DNA from: Prosopocoilus inquinatus
Taxonomy: Eukaryota; Arthropoda; Insecta; Coleoptera; Lucanidae
Reading direction: 5' to 3'
Length of the DNA stretch: 64,000 nucleotides
Assembly: GCA_036172665.1 (NCBI GenBank)
Contig: CM069877.1
Span: 14,280,501 to 14,344,500, forward strand
Shown piece by piece: positions 42,136 through 52,700 of this stretch. Made by a program: the position numbers and the translations under genes. Position 1 is the stretch's first letter. Every line of letters starts with the position of its first letter. The notes beneath the pieces are model-generated. The model saw nothing but the letters and a program-made list of their open reading frames with translations, ran no database searches and was not told where the DNA came from.

Positions 42136-45077
42136 TTCCCTAATGTTTCAATTTTTTTTAAATTTTTGCGTTTTTTCTATTTTTAGTTCTTTTAATTTTT
42201 TTTAACAATCTTGGTAATTGACTGTTTTTGTGTGCCCCAACTCAACTGTCAGAGGGCGCCAAAATATGGAGTGGCACGCGGGCGGCTTTTGTCCTCGCGG
42301 GGGCCCTGGCTGGAGCAGGTGGGGCCGGGAAAACGGCCTCGGTAAGTGGAATGTTCCATTTTACTGAATAGTAACAAAGCTATTTCCCAACTTTGTTTCT
42401 CGTAATCATGCGACTGGTAAAATAATTAAGGAAGAAGGGATGAAAAGTATGATTTCTTTCTTGTCTTATCTTCCTCCATCTTTTCAACCCCCGACCGTAC
42501 ATTTCGCTATTTTACAGTTTGCCTTGCCCTGTATTGTATTTTTTCACGGATTGGCCGACGTGAAAAATAAAAGTATTTATAAGCAAATTGAGGTTATATA
42601 TAAAAGTGGCGTCCAACGAGGGACGCGCGGGGGAAATTTCCTTCAGAATACCGGAAACGCGAATGTGGAGAAAAATGGAGACGAAGGCCGAAGAAAGAAC
42701 TGACGCAGGACCTAAGGGGATTGGAGTTGAATCTTGTTTGGGAAAAGTAAGGAGGAAAGAAGGCATGAAATAAAAAAGAATTGCAAAACTTGAAGATTTT
42801 AAGGATCTGAGCGTCCTGTATATTATAACAACGTGCTTGTAAAATGAGAGCAGAAATTTTTATTCGCACGCAATACCGTGGGGGGAGGGGGTGGTGATAC
42901 ATAGAACACGCAAAAATTAAAAAAAAAATCTTTCATGACAGGGGGAAAATAATTTTCTTCGCCCCTTATTCGGCGCTCATCGACATATAACTTGCGGAGC
43001 CGGGTCCACGTTTCTACTAACTATGAAGTCCAGGCTATAATAACAGAATATCTTTACCTTCTTTACTCCGTTTGAAAGAAAACTATGATACGATGTATTG
43101 CTACTTCAAAACTTGGTGGTTCTTGTCAAAGGCCACTGTTCGATTGGCTGAGCAACGCCGTTTTTGTTGCAGCTAATGTTTTCACAGTATGACCATCCTT
43201 TTTTAACCTACCACTCAAAATTCAAAAGCGCACTGTTAATTCGTATTTAGGTTTTACATTCCATACATCATGATCACTTATTGTCTCTTCTGCTCTTTAC
43301 AAACAAACTGAGACTACATTACATGAAATATGAGATACAGATTAATGTGCTTGCTGCTACCAAACAAAGGTAGGGTGGTGAGAGCTGGCCCCACAACTTA
43401 CTTGTCCGAGTCAATAGTAAGGTGCAGCCGAAATAATCAGCTGTGTGAAAATGGAGGTTGGGGGCAGAAAAAATCATAGCGTGTGATGAAAAATGAGAAT
43501 GGAAACGTCCTTCTTTTTCGTTTCCGTACAGTAATGGAATGCAACATTGTATTGATTTCGTACGTAATTATAGTTTGAAACGAGGACTTCGCTCTTTTTT
43601 CCGCGCTGATAAACAAGCAAACTTCCTAAAAGCATTTGAATATTCTCCTGCGACATTAACGGGGCTGTAATAAAAATAAGCGAAAATGTGTCACATCTTC
43701 TCGGCTACTCCGGGCTGAAATTGCGCCCGAAACTTTTGCATTACAAGGATCCGAGCTTTCGCGCACCGAACCTACTCCGGAGGCTCTCCTAATAGTTTCG
43801 GGGAGTTCTCGGAGTTCGTTTATTGAGACAACGCGCTGTAATTTACATTTACAGAAATCCCCGTATCGATAGAAGAAGAAGAAGAAGAAAAAGAATTTCG
43901 TCGCCACCCCCCTCGTCCTCCCTTCGCGTGCTCTTTTCGCCGCGCGATTTATAATTTGCTCGCTTAAGCCGCTTAATTGTTTCAAAGTAGTCGTCGTCGG
44001 CGGCGGCGGCGACCTCGTTTCATTTTATTAAAAAGTTTCGGTTTCGTGTGTTAATTTTTTGCAAGCGGCGAGAATTAAAAATTACTTCGGCGCGCGGTAG
44101 TTTCGACCGTAAAATCATAATGTGTGATCAAAAACAAAAACAAAAAAAACACCTGGGGGTTGTTTTCAACGTAACTTCGAAGGGGGAGTGGACGCGAAAT
44201 GGCGGCGGTGCTAAACAGGAAGGAAGAAAGAATGAAAGAAAGGCTTCGCTGGCGAAGTAATTACTCGCAGGCGAAGTAATTTAGGTTCGAATAACTAGAC
44301 AACATAATGCAGTTAAATGAGAAATAAAATTCAAGTCCGAGTCAACTTAAATCGGTTCTTTCCCCCTTTCTGGAGATATTCGCGCGCGCGCTAGTAGCGG
44401 AAGTGGTAATTAAACTTTCGGGATTAATGATTTGTACGGAATAATTGGTTTTTCGTCGGGTGCACCGAAACAACGCGGAGCTGTCGGGAACAACCCCATT
44501 CTCTCGTCAGCTCGGAACGAATGATTTCCTATTGTGACGCCTCAAAACTTTCGTTTCGTTCGCCGCGCTTAAAATCTTTCAAAAATCAACATAAATACTC
44601 GTACTCGTAAATTATTCAACCATCGATCGATCGAAAACAAATCTTTTCTTTATTTTCTTTTTCGTTTTTCAATATTGAAATTCAAAATCACTTCGCAGAC
44701 ATTTTTTCAAGTGTAAGAGGTGGCCCCACAATGCACCTGCCAGAGTCGATGATAAAGCGCAGCAGATATACTTTCGCATGACTGTCGGCCCAGCTTAGTG
44801 GAGATGGTGCAGATAGGTTGTAGATATTCGATGTGCAGTTGATTACAGAACAATTGAAAACACCGAAATACTCAAGAGCGCGAAATCTTTGTTAATGTAA
44901 ATCCGGTTCTTTTTAAATTCCGAAGTCTTATTTTTCCATCAGGTTATATTTAAGAATAAAAATACCTGTCACGATCGAATTAAACCAGAAAAAATTAACT
45001 GTACTCGTTTTTATTGAAATTAACTGTACTTTCAGTTGCTTTAACACACCACTTCAAAGATTCAATGTTAAAGAAGA
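42136..45077. other. Spacer with repeat B copies and GC-rich islands
   Basis: Repeat B copies are at 43,376-43,470 and 44,709-44,815 (GGTGGCCCCACAA...AGAGTCGATGATAAAG...CCCAGCTTAGTGGAGATGG). A short (GAA)n run is at 43,871-43,891. Islands at 43,690-44,060 and 44,340-44,590 are GC-rich and otherwise featureless. No gene recognised. Confidence 0.5.
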
Positions 45078-45316
45078 TTGAAAAACGTGGTAGCTGATCG
45101 GGTTTTTAGGACAAAAAAGATTTTAAATCATTCAGCTGACCAGTTTCGGTTTTATTTCAAAACCTTCCTCAGATCCTAAAAGGTATACCTTGAGATTCTA
45201 TCAACTAACTCCTTTTAGGCTCTGAAGAAGGTTTTGAAATAAAACCGAAACTGGTCAGCTGAATGATTTAAAATCTTTCTTGTCCTAAAAACCCTATCAA
45301 CTACCACGTTTTTCAA
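45078..45316. ncRNA. Palindrome with two opposed hammerhead-ribozyme-like cores
   Basis: Arms 45,078-45,182 and 45,211-45,316 are near-perfect reverse complements. On the + strand the right arm has CTGAAGA (45,222), a 6-bp stem GGTTTT/AAAACC with loop GAAAT, GAAA (45,247), then CTGGTC. GGCT before and AGCT after can pair as stem I (four pairs, one of them G-U). The left arm has the same on the minus strand with CTGAGGA. These are the conserved parts of a type I hammerhead (CUGANGA, GAAA, NUH) with a tiny stem III, as described for Penelope-like elements. No PLE protein is nearby. Confidence 0.65.
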
Positions 45317-46914
45317 AATTCAATAAACAGGACGCCAATTTCATTTATTGTTAAAGAAGATACAGAGATAATGAATTTGGAAGTGTAATTTTTGAATTCC
45401 ACATAAACAGAGCTTCTCTTCACGTTGCAGGTTTGGAGTCAGAATTCATGGAGAACTTACCTGTCCGAATCGATAAGGAAGTGCGGCAGAAGTACTTTCG
45501 TACGTCTTCCGGCCCAGTTCAGTTGAGATGGTGACATACTTTCAGTTGCATTGACACATATTCAAAGTTAGAAAAGAGATAAAGATAGCTTGATTGAATT
45601 GGGAAGTGCACTTTTTGAGAGTTCTGTTTAACTAGAGTTTATCGCGAGCTTCTCCTAGCGTCGCAGGTAAATTACGAGGGATGAATGGATGTTATTGTCT
45701 CTCCGGGTGCACGTATAAAACGTTTAGAGCGTCGGATAAAGAGGTCTGCTACCCCAGAAACAACTTGAGTTACGTACACAATGATAAGGTTAATGAGGAA
45801 AAGGGTTGGTTTGCAATGTTAATACGTACAGTTATAGAGATAAGGGTGGTATGTTGGCGGCGGCGGCGGCTCCCACCTGGAGGCCCGTAAACTTTAACGG
45901 AGCACCGTTGAGCTCTAATATGACCCAGAGCGCCGCTAAACATGTCATTACGTGCTGCAAGACGCCGAATATTTTATTAATTTAAATTAGAAACTATTAG
46001 GGACGTCGTCGAGATAAACCGAATGAATTAGGGACGCTCCGATGAATAATGAAACGGACGCACCGGAAGTCTTCGAGCTTTTTTCCGAAGCTGTTTTGCA
46101 TTTTAATTGAGGGCGCGCGCCCCCACCCCGATTTGCATTTACATTAAGCACACGAACAAACATTTACCAATTAAAAATTATTGTAAGGGGGGCAATTAAG
46201 AAATTTCGTGGGGGGGTGGGCGACACATGACGCGTGTCTCCCATCCCAGGAGAACAACATTAAATCATATCACGTGCGCCGCGCCACCAATACAAACTCC
46301 ACCCCGTCGCTGTTCCGTCGCCCCCGCGCCGCCCACGCCGCTCCCGGTCACAATTTACGAGTAAGGGTATGTAAAAATAGTAATACCTCCAATATAAATT
46401 ATTCATGATCCCCCGGTAATAAAGTGGCCACATTTTATATTTCACAGCACACTCGGATTAAAGAAAAAAAGATTTTATTTCTTATGAATGTTTCATGCGA
46501 AATTTTATCTCGCCGACAAGTATTCCGTCGCGTTGCTCGGTCGGTCGCATGCAGATCATAATGCAATAAATACAACAAGAAGTGCCGGATTTTTAGGCGA
46601 AAGAATGAAAAATCTTACGTGAATCATTTTGTTTTTGTTCGTTACCACCACCATCCTCCTTAATCACGCGAGAGAAAAAAGGGAAAAGCTGGCTCCAAGT
46701 CAAATAAATTCAAAATAATCTTATAAAGAGAAGAAACGACATTCTGGACTGTAACAATGACAATTAAAGCAGTTGGCAGGTCTGGAAAACTAATTTACAA
46801 ATGAGTTAATTTGTGATCGCCAAATCACAATACCGTGTGTGGCACCAATCGTCGGTTTCCTCGGTCTTTAATTCCGATTGATTACGATCAACGCAAGTTC
46901 TGTTCGACAGAACC
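45317..46914. other. Spacer with repeat B and a GC-rich island
   Basis: One more repeat B copy is at about 45,445-45,535. 45,850-46,460 is a GC-rich island with a (CGG)n run at 45,859-45,870. A 78-nt stop-free stretch with splice-like borders on the minus strand (45,877-45,954) is noted as a finding only. 46,470-46,914: nothing seen. Confidence 0.5.
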
Positions 46915-48500
46915 CTAGCTGGAGAGGATCATTGCTATGTAACAGGGAAATCTCGAGGCCCTGCTCACCTCCATTAATGAATACTCCCGGAAGAAGGTGA
47001 TCATCATGGCTATCTCATAGGAAAATTTTGGGGTACTGCGTCTCAGGTGACTTCTACGGATGTTTGGGAGGGATGAGCCCACCGTACCCTGATTTAGTCC
47101 CTTCAAGTTATCTTAAATTTGCTCCCGCCACCACTTCTCTCTTTCCTATTCCCTATTAATACATATTTCGGCAGAACGAGATCATTGCTCTGTAACGGGA
47201 AAATCCTGGGGCACTGCGCATCTTTACTAATTAATGCCCCCGGCAGGAGGGGATTATTGCTATGTGATAGGAAAATTTTGAGGCACTGCACACCTTCGTT
47301 ACCCGGCGTCCCTATTTTCCTTCACTATTTATTGCCTCCGGCCGAAGCGGATCACTGCTATGTGGCAGAAAAATCTTGAGGCCCTGCGCACCTGATTATT
47401 ATTGATGGGACTGACGGGAAAATTTTGGGGTACTGCCTCTCAGGTAGGGATGACGACGGGTATCCGAGTACCGAGTACCCGTTTATTTAAATGGAGCCGG
47501 CCCCTATTTCTGAATACCCGTTACCCGATAACTACCGGAGAGTACTCGATAAGTAGCCGTTATTACCTTTTGACTGATGTACATTTTATTAAATTTTGCT
47601 CGAATGAGCATCAGTTCCTTCAGATAATTCTATATTAGTTTTTTTTTTTACTTATCGGATATCCAAGTAGATATTGGGTATCGGTTACTTATCGGCTCCC
47701 CGGGTACTTATCGGCTAACGGATAACTACCTTGGTATCAATAACGGATACCGGGCAGCAAAATTACCGGGTATCGGTATCTCTAGTTTCAGGTGACATCT
47801 ACGAACGTTTGGGTGTGACAAGCCCACCGTACCCGCATTTACTTGCTTCAGGTCATCTTCAATTTGCTCCCGCCACCATTTACCTCTTCCCTTCTATTAT
47901 TACAGCTTCCGGCAGGACGAGATCATTGTTCTGTGATAGGAAAATTTAGGGGCACTATACACTTTTACCAATTAATTCCCCGGCAGGAGGGGACCATAGC
48001 TATATGACGGGAAAATCTTGAGGCACTGCACTCCTTCATTACTCAACTTTAAATGTTCGTTTACTTAGAACTTAGACACAAATTACTTTTGGGCTTTTAT
48101 TTTACCCTAATCATAACAATACATTTTCTTTTCTGTCCTTTCAATTTAGTCTACATGCTTACTTGTCCGAGGGTCATGTAATTTTTTTCTCAGTTTTCCG
48201 TAGCGTCATTCCAACCGTCCATTTTAGTTCTTTCAGTTATCTTCAATTTATTCCCACCTCCTTATCCCCGGCGTCCCTCTTCCCCTTCACTACTTATTGC
48301 CTTCGGCAGTACCGGTTGATCTGTTATGTGACGGGAAAATTTTGAGGCACTGCACACCTGTATTACTCAATACCGCCGCCGACCGGAGGGGATCATTGCT
48401 AGTGACGGAAAAATCTCGATGCCCTGCGGACTTACTATTGCATAATGCCCCCGGCAGGAGGGAATCATTGCTATTTAACAGCAAAATCTTGAAGTACTAC
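46915..48500 (+). repeat. Box-repeat cluster 1 (11 boxes)
   Basis: A ~50-bp box with consensus close to CCGGCAGGAGGGGATCATTG then CTATGTGACGGGAAAATCTT then GAGGCACTGC occurs near 46,921; 46,987; 47,169; 47,241; 47,338; 47,411 (partial); 47,909; 47,981; 48,304; 48,374 and 48,450. Neighbouring boxes are often 70-76 bp apart. A longer upstream block (GAGCCCACCGTACCC... then CATCTTCAATTT) precedes several. All copies face the same way. Not coding. A hAT-type MITE has inserted at 47,445-47,784. Confidence 0.8.
47445..47784. mobile_element. 340-bp hAT-type MITE with readable empty site
   Basis: Ends TAGGGATGACGACGGGTATC and, inverted, TAGAGATACCGATACCCGG. The interior is rich in inverted GGGTATC/GATACCC blocks. 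Flanking octamers CTCTCAGG (47,437-47,444) and GTTTCAGG (47,785-47,792) agree at six positions. The related, uninserted sequence at about 47,030-47,055 reads TACTGCGTCTCAGGTGACTT, which confirms the borders and the 8-bp duplication typical of hAT. Confidence 0.8.
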
Positions 48501-49329
48501 GTTTCAGGTCGCTTTTACGGCCGTTTGATTTGGGTCTTTGGGGTATAACGAGCCTACCCCAACTGTTCAATCAATGCCTGATTTGGAATCAAAAGCCCAT
48601 CCATCCTATCAGCCAATAAACTCTCCTTTTCTGCTGTGTTTTAAGGTTTCTTTTTATCAAGACCTGGAACTGCTTTGACATTTGGTTTATTTCAGTCTGA
48701 ATTCAACTCACAATCAGTTAATTAATCTCAATATTTGATTTTATCGTCAATTATTTTTGGCTATTTTTCGTCATCATTAGTCGGTCATGCATATTGTATT
48801 AAGATATCATGAAGAAGATGAAAACTTTTACCCTAATTAGCCTCTAGTCAACATGTCCATTCAATCTTGTCACCAATTGCTTATAAATAAAGATAAGACG
48901 AAGGAGATAGGATAGTGAATTGGATCTTTTTCCTTTTTTTTTTTTTGAAAAGCAGTCCAAATTAGGATTTTTTTCTACAATAGTACCATAGGAACAAAAT
49001 GAATAAAAAAGCTACACCCTCGTCTTTATACAACCAGTGGCGACGATGTTTATTTGATTGTTTTCTAATTTAAAATGCGCGCCCTCTAAAACAGAAGTCC
49101 CCCCATTCGCATCCCCGGTTTAATTAGACTTGCATACCCGGGAAAGCCAATAAAACCCATCGTGTTTCCTTGTTAAGGGCACACTCTGAGTTAATCATAA
49201 AAAGTCGATATGTAATCCGAATCTGCGCGGTGTGGTGGGCACTTGGGGTGAGCCGCGGCGGAATGAAATTGCGAAGTTTTAAAATACGGGCTTAGAAATT
49301 GACGTCCGCGTTGAATGATGTGCTCCTAC
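48501..49329. other. Spacer downstream (in gene sense) of the Ig exon
   Basis: 48,840-48,930 repeats the sequence ATTGCTTATAAATAAA... seen at the ends of the 665-bp duplication units. 49,080-49,329 is single-copy-looking DNA beginning at the exon's splice donor. A following exon of the same gene was looked for by eye on the minus strand and not found. Confidence 0.5.
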
Positions 49330-49462
49330 CTGTAAATTGGAATACCGGATCCATATTGGAACCAGAAAACCATGTAAACTTTGTCGTGTCCTGGGGGAGT
49401 CACCTCGCACGGGAGGTTCACGCTCTTGCCCTCTACTGCCTGGATGTCTTGCGCCACGGTAA
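49330..49462 (-). CDS. Host exon: first half of an Ig domain, Sidestep-like
   Basis: Minus strand: acceptor TTAATTCTGTTGCAG, then 133 nt, then donor AG|GTAGGAGC. With two bases completing a codon at each side, the exon reads TVAQDIQAVEGKSVNLPCEV, then TPPGHDKVYMVFWFQYGSG, then IPIY. EGKSVNLPCEV supplies the first Ig cysteine, and VFWFQ the core tryptophan. The pattern LPC(x)3-PP...V-FW(x)4-G-PIY is the one found in the first Ig domain of insect Sidestep-family membrane proteins, which act in motor-axon guidance and cell adhesion. The second cysteine would be in the next exon, not identified here. Uninterrupted frame, clean splice sites and codon choice unlike the surrounding AT-rich DNA support a live exon. 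Family assignment is from memory of the motif; another Ig-superfamily member is possible. Confidence 0.75.
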
Positions 49463-50885
49463 CTGCAACAGAATTAATCAATAAGCAATTTGGTAAATAA
49501 TTAACAATCGCCTAATCTACTTATGAGTTGTGACGATCATCTGGTGATCATCTGCATAAACTTTCGCCGAAGAAGAACCAGAATTCAGACAAAATAGGAA
49601 AGTCGTAAAAACGCGGCCGTAAACTAGGCGAAGGGCGATCGCCATAAACATTGACAGAGAGCAAAGCCGCCCGCCCCGAAATTGCGTTATTTTACTATCC
49701 TGCCTTCTAGATGGATATTTTGGCTCTTTTATATTCCGGCTGATCCCTATTGATATCCAACTGGAACTTGTTTTGAGGTTAAACCCAAATATTTTCACGA
49801 CGTTGAGATGATTTTATCTCGTGCCTTTTCCTCAGCCTAATTCAATACCCCCCGTACCTCTTTAAGGCAGTTCCGCAAAAGAAACACTTCTCATAATAGT
49901 TCTATTTGTAAATAAATAAGTTTAGAAAATCAATTTTGCGAGTTAAAATAAAATTAATAAATAATGGAATGCGCAGTAACAATTTTGCTCATCTAAATTA
50001 GCTTCACGTTGAATAACCCTTGAGCGAATCGGACACGCAGTGATAATTTTTCTCACCCGAATTAGTTTCAGCACTAACAATAAGTGTCGCCGACCAATCA
50101 AAAATTGGCATCAAAGTTGGTACAATTTCATTAGCAGGTATATCGTTGTTTATTGTAATTGCGGTAACGTAACTCTTAAAATCGGTTGTAAATCCGCTAT
50201 TTCGGTTTTATGTTAGTCAGATTTTGTAATATCGCAAGACATTTTCAATAAAATTTAGTATTGCACGGCCGAAAAAGCATCACGAATATTCCACACCCAC
50301 ACGAGCGATCATAGAACGAATGTAAGTTGATATTGCTTAGCCCCGCTCCCTTATATTGAATATTTACTCGTATCATGTTTTCGAATTGAGCAAAAGTTGG
50401 AAGCTTTGATGCGAGCTTGCAAGGGTGGAAACAATTTTATATTGGTTCTCTCAGAAGAATATAGTTTAGCAATATTTCGTCTTCGAAAGTCAATTCCAAG
50501 AGTTGGGATACAAATTACGTTTGTGATGCAGTTTGACACTTTGTTGAATATACATGTGGGGCTTCCGCGTGCGCGTCGAAAAAACTTGAGATATACGTTT
50601 TTTAACCCCCGCCCCCCCCCCTCCCCTCTCCCGCCGTGCGAGTTTCATCTCGCACACTTTATTTGCGTGTCACTTTCCGGAGATAAATCGCGCGCGTGAG
50701 ATTCCCTCCTCGGTCAAGAACGAAATCGCATGCCCGTTTTATATAAATCTTATTTTTTTCTTCTTCTCCCCCGTGGTAGTAAACACGAGCGGAACATCAA
50801 CCGACAATAGACGTTGCTTAAATAAGTTAATCTTTCGAGTTGAATCAAGTCGCGGGAAAATTTGACAAATCCGATTTCGTGCCCT
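49463..50885. other. Spacer upstream (in gene sense) of the Ig exon
   Basis: 49,970-50,080 holds two copies of the small ACACGCAATAACAATTTTTC-type repeat. 49,580-49,700 and 50,560-50,800 are GC-richer. The 100-codon frame at 50,397-50,699 has no domain and ends in a C-run. No signal-peptide exon could be identified. Confidence 0.5.
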
Positions 50886-52215
50886 CTAATTTAATCGCTT
50901 TATCCTGAAATTTTAGGGGCGGCGAACGAGGTCTTCCAGCATTTAAGTTGGGAGGTGTTAAAACGAAATTGACGCGTTCAATTAACAGCGATTTGTTCTC
51001 CTCGTATTACCCATTTACTTACATTTCAGAGAAAAACAGGTCGTTCTCTTTTCATTCCCTCAAAGCATACAACGAAGTAAAATTTTCTACTTTTACTGTT
51101 CCTATTAATAATCTTATACATCCGTTTAACTTAAACACAAATCACTTTTAAGCTTCTTTCTGTTTCACCCTAATCATGATGGTATCTTTCGTTTTTGTTG
51201 TTCTTATTCTCGTATTTCCAATTTAGTCTAGAAGCTTAATTTACCAAGGCTTGTTCAACTTTTTCCTTACATTCTGTAGCGACATTCAAACCGTAAATTC
51301 CTTCAGTCATCTTCAATTTAATCTCGCCAACTTACACTCGACGTTACTCCTTATCATTATTATTTATTGCCCCGGCAGGAGGGGATCATTACTGTGTGAC
51401 TGGAAAATCTTGGGGCCCTGCACACCTTTAGTTAATGCCTTCGGCCACTAGTCACCACGCCCAATCAGTCTTGTCATTAATTGCTTATAAATAAACAGGA
51501 ATCGAAGAAGACAGAGGATAGTGAATGGTTTCTTTATTTTTAGTTTTTGTAATTTAATTGCTTTATCCTGAAATTCTAGAGGAGGCGAGCGAAGTCTTCT
51601 AGCGTTTATGTTGGAAGGTGTTAAAACGAAATTGACGCGTTCAATTAACAGCGATTTGTTCTCCTCGTATTACCCATTTACTTACATTTCAGAGAAAAGC
51701 AGGCCGTACTCTTTTCATTCCCCCAAAGCACACAACGAAGTAAAATTTACAACAATTTCTACTGCTTTTACTATTCCTATTAATAATTTTAAATATCCGT
51801 TTACTTTACGTTTAACTTAAACACAAATTACTTTTAGACTTCTTTTTTTTTACGCTAAATCATGACTTTCTTGTTGTTCTTATTATTCTCGTCTTCTCAA
51901 TTTAACCTACAAGCTTAATTTACCACGACTTATTAAATTTTTTCCTGAGTTCCTGTAGCGCGACCTCGAACCGTCACTTTATAGTTCCTCCAGTCATCTT
52001 CAATTTACTCCTGCCACATTACACTCGGCGTGACTCTTTATTATTTATTGCCCCGGCAGGAGGGGATCATTACTATGTGACTGGAAAATCTTGGGGCCCT
52101 GCACACATTTACTTAATGCCTTCGGTCATTAGACACCACGCCCAACCAGTCCTGTCGCTAATTGCTTATAAATAAACAGAAGACGAAGAAGACAGAGGAC
52201 AGTGAATTGTTTTTT
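50886..52215 (+). repeat. Two-copy tandem duplication, 665-bp unit, with box-repeat cluster 2
   Basis: Units start at about 50,886 and 51,551 (TAATTTAAT(C/T)GCTTTATCCTG). A ~145-bp part (50,948-51,093 versus 51,613-51,757) is far more alike than the rest. Each unit ends with one box (51,372 and 52,052), then ATTGCTTATAAATAAACAG and a T-rich run. A diverged relative of the second half is at 48,050-48,480. The 67- and 70-codon frames in the conserved part differ only at amino-acid-changing sites in the stretch I compared, so they are not likely genes. Confidence 0.8.
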
Positions 52216-52700
52216 TTTTTAGTTTTTGTAAGAACACTCTAAAACAGGATGCATACCAATCAAGCCACTATTATCGCTAAATAAAGAGCAAGAAATTTCA
52301 GTTTCTTTAAATCGTGAAAGTAAAATACACAGGCAAATGATCGACACAAATTGTGCCGTCACTCATCAGTATTTTGGCCTGTGATCTTTCATTTTTAAAC
52401 AAAAAAAAGTGCTTTACAACCAGTAGGTCGCTTCGTCGCGCAGCAAATGTGACGTGACCGAAAGGAAATTCTGTCTTGCGAAATGATTCAAAGTTGTTGA
52501 ATACTGTATAATCCGGTAATACGTAGCGGTTACGACTTTGTGCAAAATTTCATCGTTTGCGCATACGTAATTTAATCTATCAAGCTCTCACATGTCTGCT
52601 TAGCGTACGTAGTTGTTACTCTGAAGTGCTGGGCTTTAATTAAATAAAGCAGATGCGACACTGTCTCTTCAGCTTTGCATTTTCTAGGGTGTCGAATTGA
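52216..52700. other. Spacer, no gene seen
   Basis: Mixed composition without repeats or domain-bearing frames. Confidence 0.5.

Noticed and set aside
42262..42345. Possible + strand exon ending ACGGCCTCG|GTAAGTGG
   Set aside because: No acceptor and no recognisable protein; GC-rich patch only.
50948..51820. Paired open frames (MGGVKTKL... and MLEGVKTKL...) as a duplicated gene
   Set aside because: The two copies differ at amino-acid-changing sites, have no domain, and sit in non-coding tandem repeats.
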